Below the pieces are notes generated by a model. The model was not told where the DNA came from. It saw nothing but the letters and a program-made list of their open reading frames with translations, and searched no databases. 6,944 nucleotides of DNA from an uncultured Woeseia sp. (GTDB taxonomy: Bacteria > Pseudomonadota > Gammaproteobacteria > Steroidobacterales > Woeseiaceae), in assembly GCA_937925605.1 (NCBI GenBank), contig CALALV010000127.1, positions 1 to 6,944 on the forward strand. The letters are read 5' to 3'. Shown here piece after piece: positions 4,808 through 6,944 of the stretch (the stretch's first letter is position 1; the number at the start of each line of letters is the position of its first letter). A program made the position numbers and the translations under genes.

Positions 4808-6944
4808 TTGACCTTTAAGCATTCATTAACCGGCGCCCTGCTGCTGACGATCGCGAGCACCGCGAGCTTTGCCGACGAACCGGTCTGCACGCTGCCCGGG
4901 CCGGCGACCGGCCTCGCCGGGCTGCCGCCGCCGGAGGAACGGCCGGCGCCCGGCACGATCCGCTTCGAGGCCGGGCAGGTCGAGGCCTCGCTCGCCGACG
5001 GTCCGCGCGCGAGTTTCTCGGGCGGCGTGCGCGTGCTGAGCGGCGACCGGCTGGTCGGCGCAGAAAACGCGATCTACGACCCGGACACGCTCGCGCTGCT
5101 CCTGTCGGGCGGCGTGCAGTACCGCGATCCGGCGAACGAGATCGTCAGCGATACCGCGACCTTTTCCTACTCGACCGGGCGGATCCGCTTTGCCGGCGCC
5201 GAGTTCAGGCTGGGCGCCGGCGGCTCGCGCGGCGCCGCGGACAACGTCGAGATCAGCCGCGAGGGCACGCTGTCCCTGTCCCGCGTCAGCTACACGACCT
5301 GCCCGCCCGGCTCCGACGACTGGCTGCTGCAGGCCGGCGACATCGACCTGGACACGGACAACGGCACCGGCACGGCGCGCGACGTCAGGCTGCGCTTCCA
5401 GGGCGTGCCGATCCTGTACGCGCCCTACCTGTCCTTCCCGCTGGGCGACGCCCGCAAGTCGGGTCTGCTCACGCCGGAGATCGGCAGCGCCGGCCGCAGC
5501 GGCAACGAGCTGCGCGTGCCCTGGTACTTCAATCTCGCCGAGAACTACGACGCGACTTTGACGCCGCGGCTGCTGACCGATCGCGGGCTGCAGCTCGGGG
5601 CGGAGTTCCGCTACCTGACCGGCCGCGACGACGGCATCGCGCGGGTGGAGTACCTGGCCGACGACGACCTGGTCGACGACAGCCGCCACCTGCTGTCTTT
5701 CAGCCACCGCAGCGAGTTCGAGAACGGCTGGCGCAACCGCATCCAGTTCCGCCAGGTGTCGGACGACCAGTACTTCGAGGACCTGGGCGGCAGCCTGAGC
5801 GCGTCGAGCACGACGCACCTGAACCGTGCGCTCGTTTTCGACTACATCGGCAGCCACCTGACCCTGCTGGCGCGCCTGCAGGATTACCAGACGATAGACA
5901 ACGCGATCCTCGCGGACGACGAACCCTACCGGCGCCTGCCGCAATTGCGCGCGCTCGGCTACTGGCCGGACCAGCCGCTCGGCTTCCGCTACCAGTTCGA
6001 CGGCGAGCTGACCTACTTCGACCGTGACACGGGCGTGACCGGCTGGCGTCTCGATGCGGCGCCGCAGGTGGAATGGCCGGTCGAACGGCCCGGCTGGTTC
6101 GTGACGCCGTCACTGACGCTCAGGCATACCCTGTACGCGCTCGACAACCGCGCGGCCGGCGAGGACGAGGACCCTGACCGGACGCTGCCGATCGCCAGCC
6201 TGGATGCCGGCATGATCCTCGAGCGCCGCACGAACGGCGGCAGCCGGCTGATGCAGACCCTCGAGCCGCGCATGCGCTACGTGCACATACCGCACCGCGA
6301 GCAGTCCGGCCTGCCCGTGTTCGACACGATCATTCCGGACCTGAACCTCGTGAGCCTGTTCCGTCCGAACCGCTTCCTCGGCGCCGATCGCATCGCGGAT
6401 ACCGACCAGCTGTCGGTCGGCGTGACCTCGCGCATCCTCGACGTCGACACGGGCCGCGAACTCGTATCGGCGACGATCGGCCAGGCGCTGTACCTGAGCC
6501 AGCAGGGCGTGCGCCTGCCGGGGCAGGTCAGCGACGTCGGCGAATCCTCGGACTACATCGCCGAGATGCGCTTCCTGCTGTACGAGAACCTGAACTTCGA
6601 CATCGGCCACCAGTGGGGCACGGGCGACAACGGGACGACGCAGTCCGAGGCGCGCCTGCAGTACCGGCCGAAGCCGGGCAGCATCCTGAACCTCGCGTAC
6701 CGCTTCCGCCGCGGTTCGCTCGAGCAGGGCGACGTCTCGTGGTCCTGGCCGATCGGTGACCGCTGGCGCTTCGTCGGCCGCTACAACTACTCGCTGCGCG
6801 ACGAGGAAGCGCTGGAGCAGTTCTTCGGCATCGAGTACGAGAGCTGCTGCTGGGGCCTGCGCCTCGTCTCGCGCCGGCACATCTCGACGCGCGACGGAAC
6901 CCGCGACTCGTCCATCGGTCTGCAACTGGTATTGAAAGGCATGA
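4808..6944 (+). CDS. lptD: LPS-assembly protein LptD, 3' partial
   Basis: LptD is the outer-membrane barrel that, with LptE, inserts LPS into the outer leaflet. 712 codons are visible and the frame is still open at the window edge; probably only a few tens of residues are missing. In order: a Sec signal peptide (1-22, cleavage likely after SFA), an LptA-like periplasmic domain (about 50-155) and a long beta-barrel domain. The barrel begins with hallmark motifs FPLGDARKSGLLTPE and PWYFNLAENYDATLTPR. The four cysteines of the essential disulphide network are present at 27, 165, 680 and 681, and I found no other cysteine in the visible part. There is no ATG at the N terminus. TTG 4808 is chosen because it directly precedes the signal peptide, although its ribosome-binding site is poor; GTG 4760 or 4736 are alternatives that would lengthen the N-region. 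Divergent amgK-murU is the Pseudomonas-like context; surA commonly follows lptD. Confidence 0.95.
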   Translation, partial: MTFKHSLTGALLLTIASTASFADEPVCTLPGPATGLAGLPPPEERPAPGTIRFEAGQVEASLADGPRASFSGGVRVLSGDRLVGAENAIYDPDTLALLLSGGVQYRDPANEIVSDTATFSYSTGRIRFAGAEFRLGAGGSRGAADNVEISREGTLSLSRVSYTTCPPGSDDWLLQAGDIDLDTDNGTGTARDVRLRFQGVPILYAPYLSFPLGDARKSGLLTPEIGSAGRSGNELRVPWYFNLAENYDATLTPRLLTDRGLQLGAEFRYLTGRDDGIARVEYLADDDLVDDSRHLLSFSHRSEFENGWRNRIQFRQVSDDQYFEDLGGSLSASSTTHLNRALVFDYIGSHLTLLARLQDYQTIDNAILADDEPYRRLPQLRALGYWPDQPLGFRYQFDGELTYFDRDTGVTGWRLDAAPQVEWPVERPGWFVTPSLTLRHTLYALDNRAAGEDEDPDRTLPIASLDAGMILERRTNGGSRLMQTLEPRMRYVHIPHREQSGLPVFDTIIPDLNLVSLFRPNRFLGADRIADTDQLSVGVTSRILDVDTGRELVSATIGQALYLSQQGVRLPGQVSDVGESSDYIAEMRFLLYENLNFDIGHQWGTGDNGTTQSEARLQYRPKPGSILNLAYRFRRGSLEQGDVSWSWPIGDRWRFVGRYNYSLRDEEALEQFFGIEYESCCWGLRLVSRRHISTRDGTRDSSIGLQLVLKGM

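Noticed and set aside
4670..4822. A 51-residue N-terminal extension of AmgK from ATG 4822
   Set aside because: The extension is basic and unlike family N-termini, it would overlap lptD, and TTG 4669 has a well-spaced GAGGA.
4826..6925. Long minus-strand open frames (about 4826-5944 and 6110-6925) opposite lptD
   Set aside because: They are antisense shadows of lptD, with low-complexity products rich in Ala, Arg, Val and Gln and no family resemblance. lptD itself has signal peptide, domain motifs and all four disulphide cysteines.
1..6944. A mobile element, phage, defence cassette, CRISPR array or RNA gene
   Set aside because: The window is almost fully occupied by conserved housekeeping envelope genes with uniform base composition. 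I saw no transposase, integrase, spaced repeats or RNA signatures.

Overview
This window looks like an ordinary chromosomal segment of a GC-rich Gram-negative bacterium, most likely a gammaproteobacterium. The evidence is the gene content: an outer-membrane LPS translocon, an RlpA lipoprotein-type lytic enzyme, and an rlpA-dacA-ybeD-lipB order known from Escherichia and Pseudomonas relatives. Coding is dense, with short gaps or 4-base overlaps. I saw no mobile element, CRISPR array, rRNA or tRNA. The genus cannot be fixed from this sequence alone.

Layout. (1) Positions 3-3006, plus strand: the tail of the elongation/division peptidoglycan cluster. It holds rlpA (5' end cut off by the window edge), dacA (PBP5-type D,D-carboxypeptidase), a ybeD/DUF493 small protein and lipB (octanoyltransferase). 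The ybeD and lipB reading frames overlap by 4 bases. (2) Positions 2979-4669, minus strand: amgK followed by murU, also overlapping by 4 bases. These are the kinase and uridylyltransferase of the peptidoglycan amino-sugar recycling route that makes UDP-MurNAc without de novo synthesis. The 3' end of murU overlaps the 3' end of lipB by 28 bases, tail to tail. (3) Positions 4670-4807: a 138-base divergent intergenic region. (4) Positions 4808-6944, plus strand: lptD, the LPS-assembly outer-membrane barrel, running off the right edge of the window. The four disulphide cysteines typical of the family are all visible.

How it fits together. Apart from lipB (lipoate synthesis) and the ybeD-like protein, all the genes serve the cell envelope: septal glycan cleavage (RlpA), trimming of stem peptides (DacA), salvage of wall sugars (AmgK, MurU) and LPS export (LptD). 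The window joins two blocks that are each well conserved: mrd/rlpA/dacA/ybeD/lipB and amgK-murU diverging from lptD. The junction sits where lipA would follow lipB in Escherichia. I found no convincing evidence of a new biological system. The points worth a second look are the junction, the tail-to-tail overlap, the apparent TTG starts of both divergent genes and the hairpin between them.
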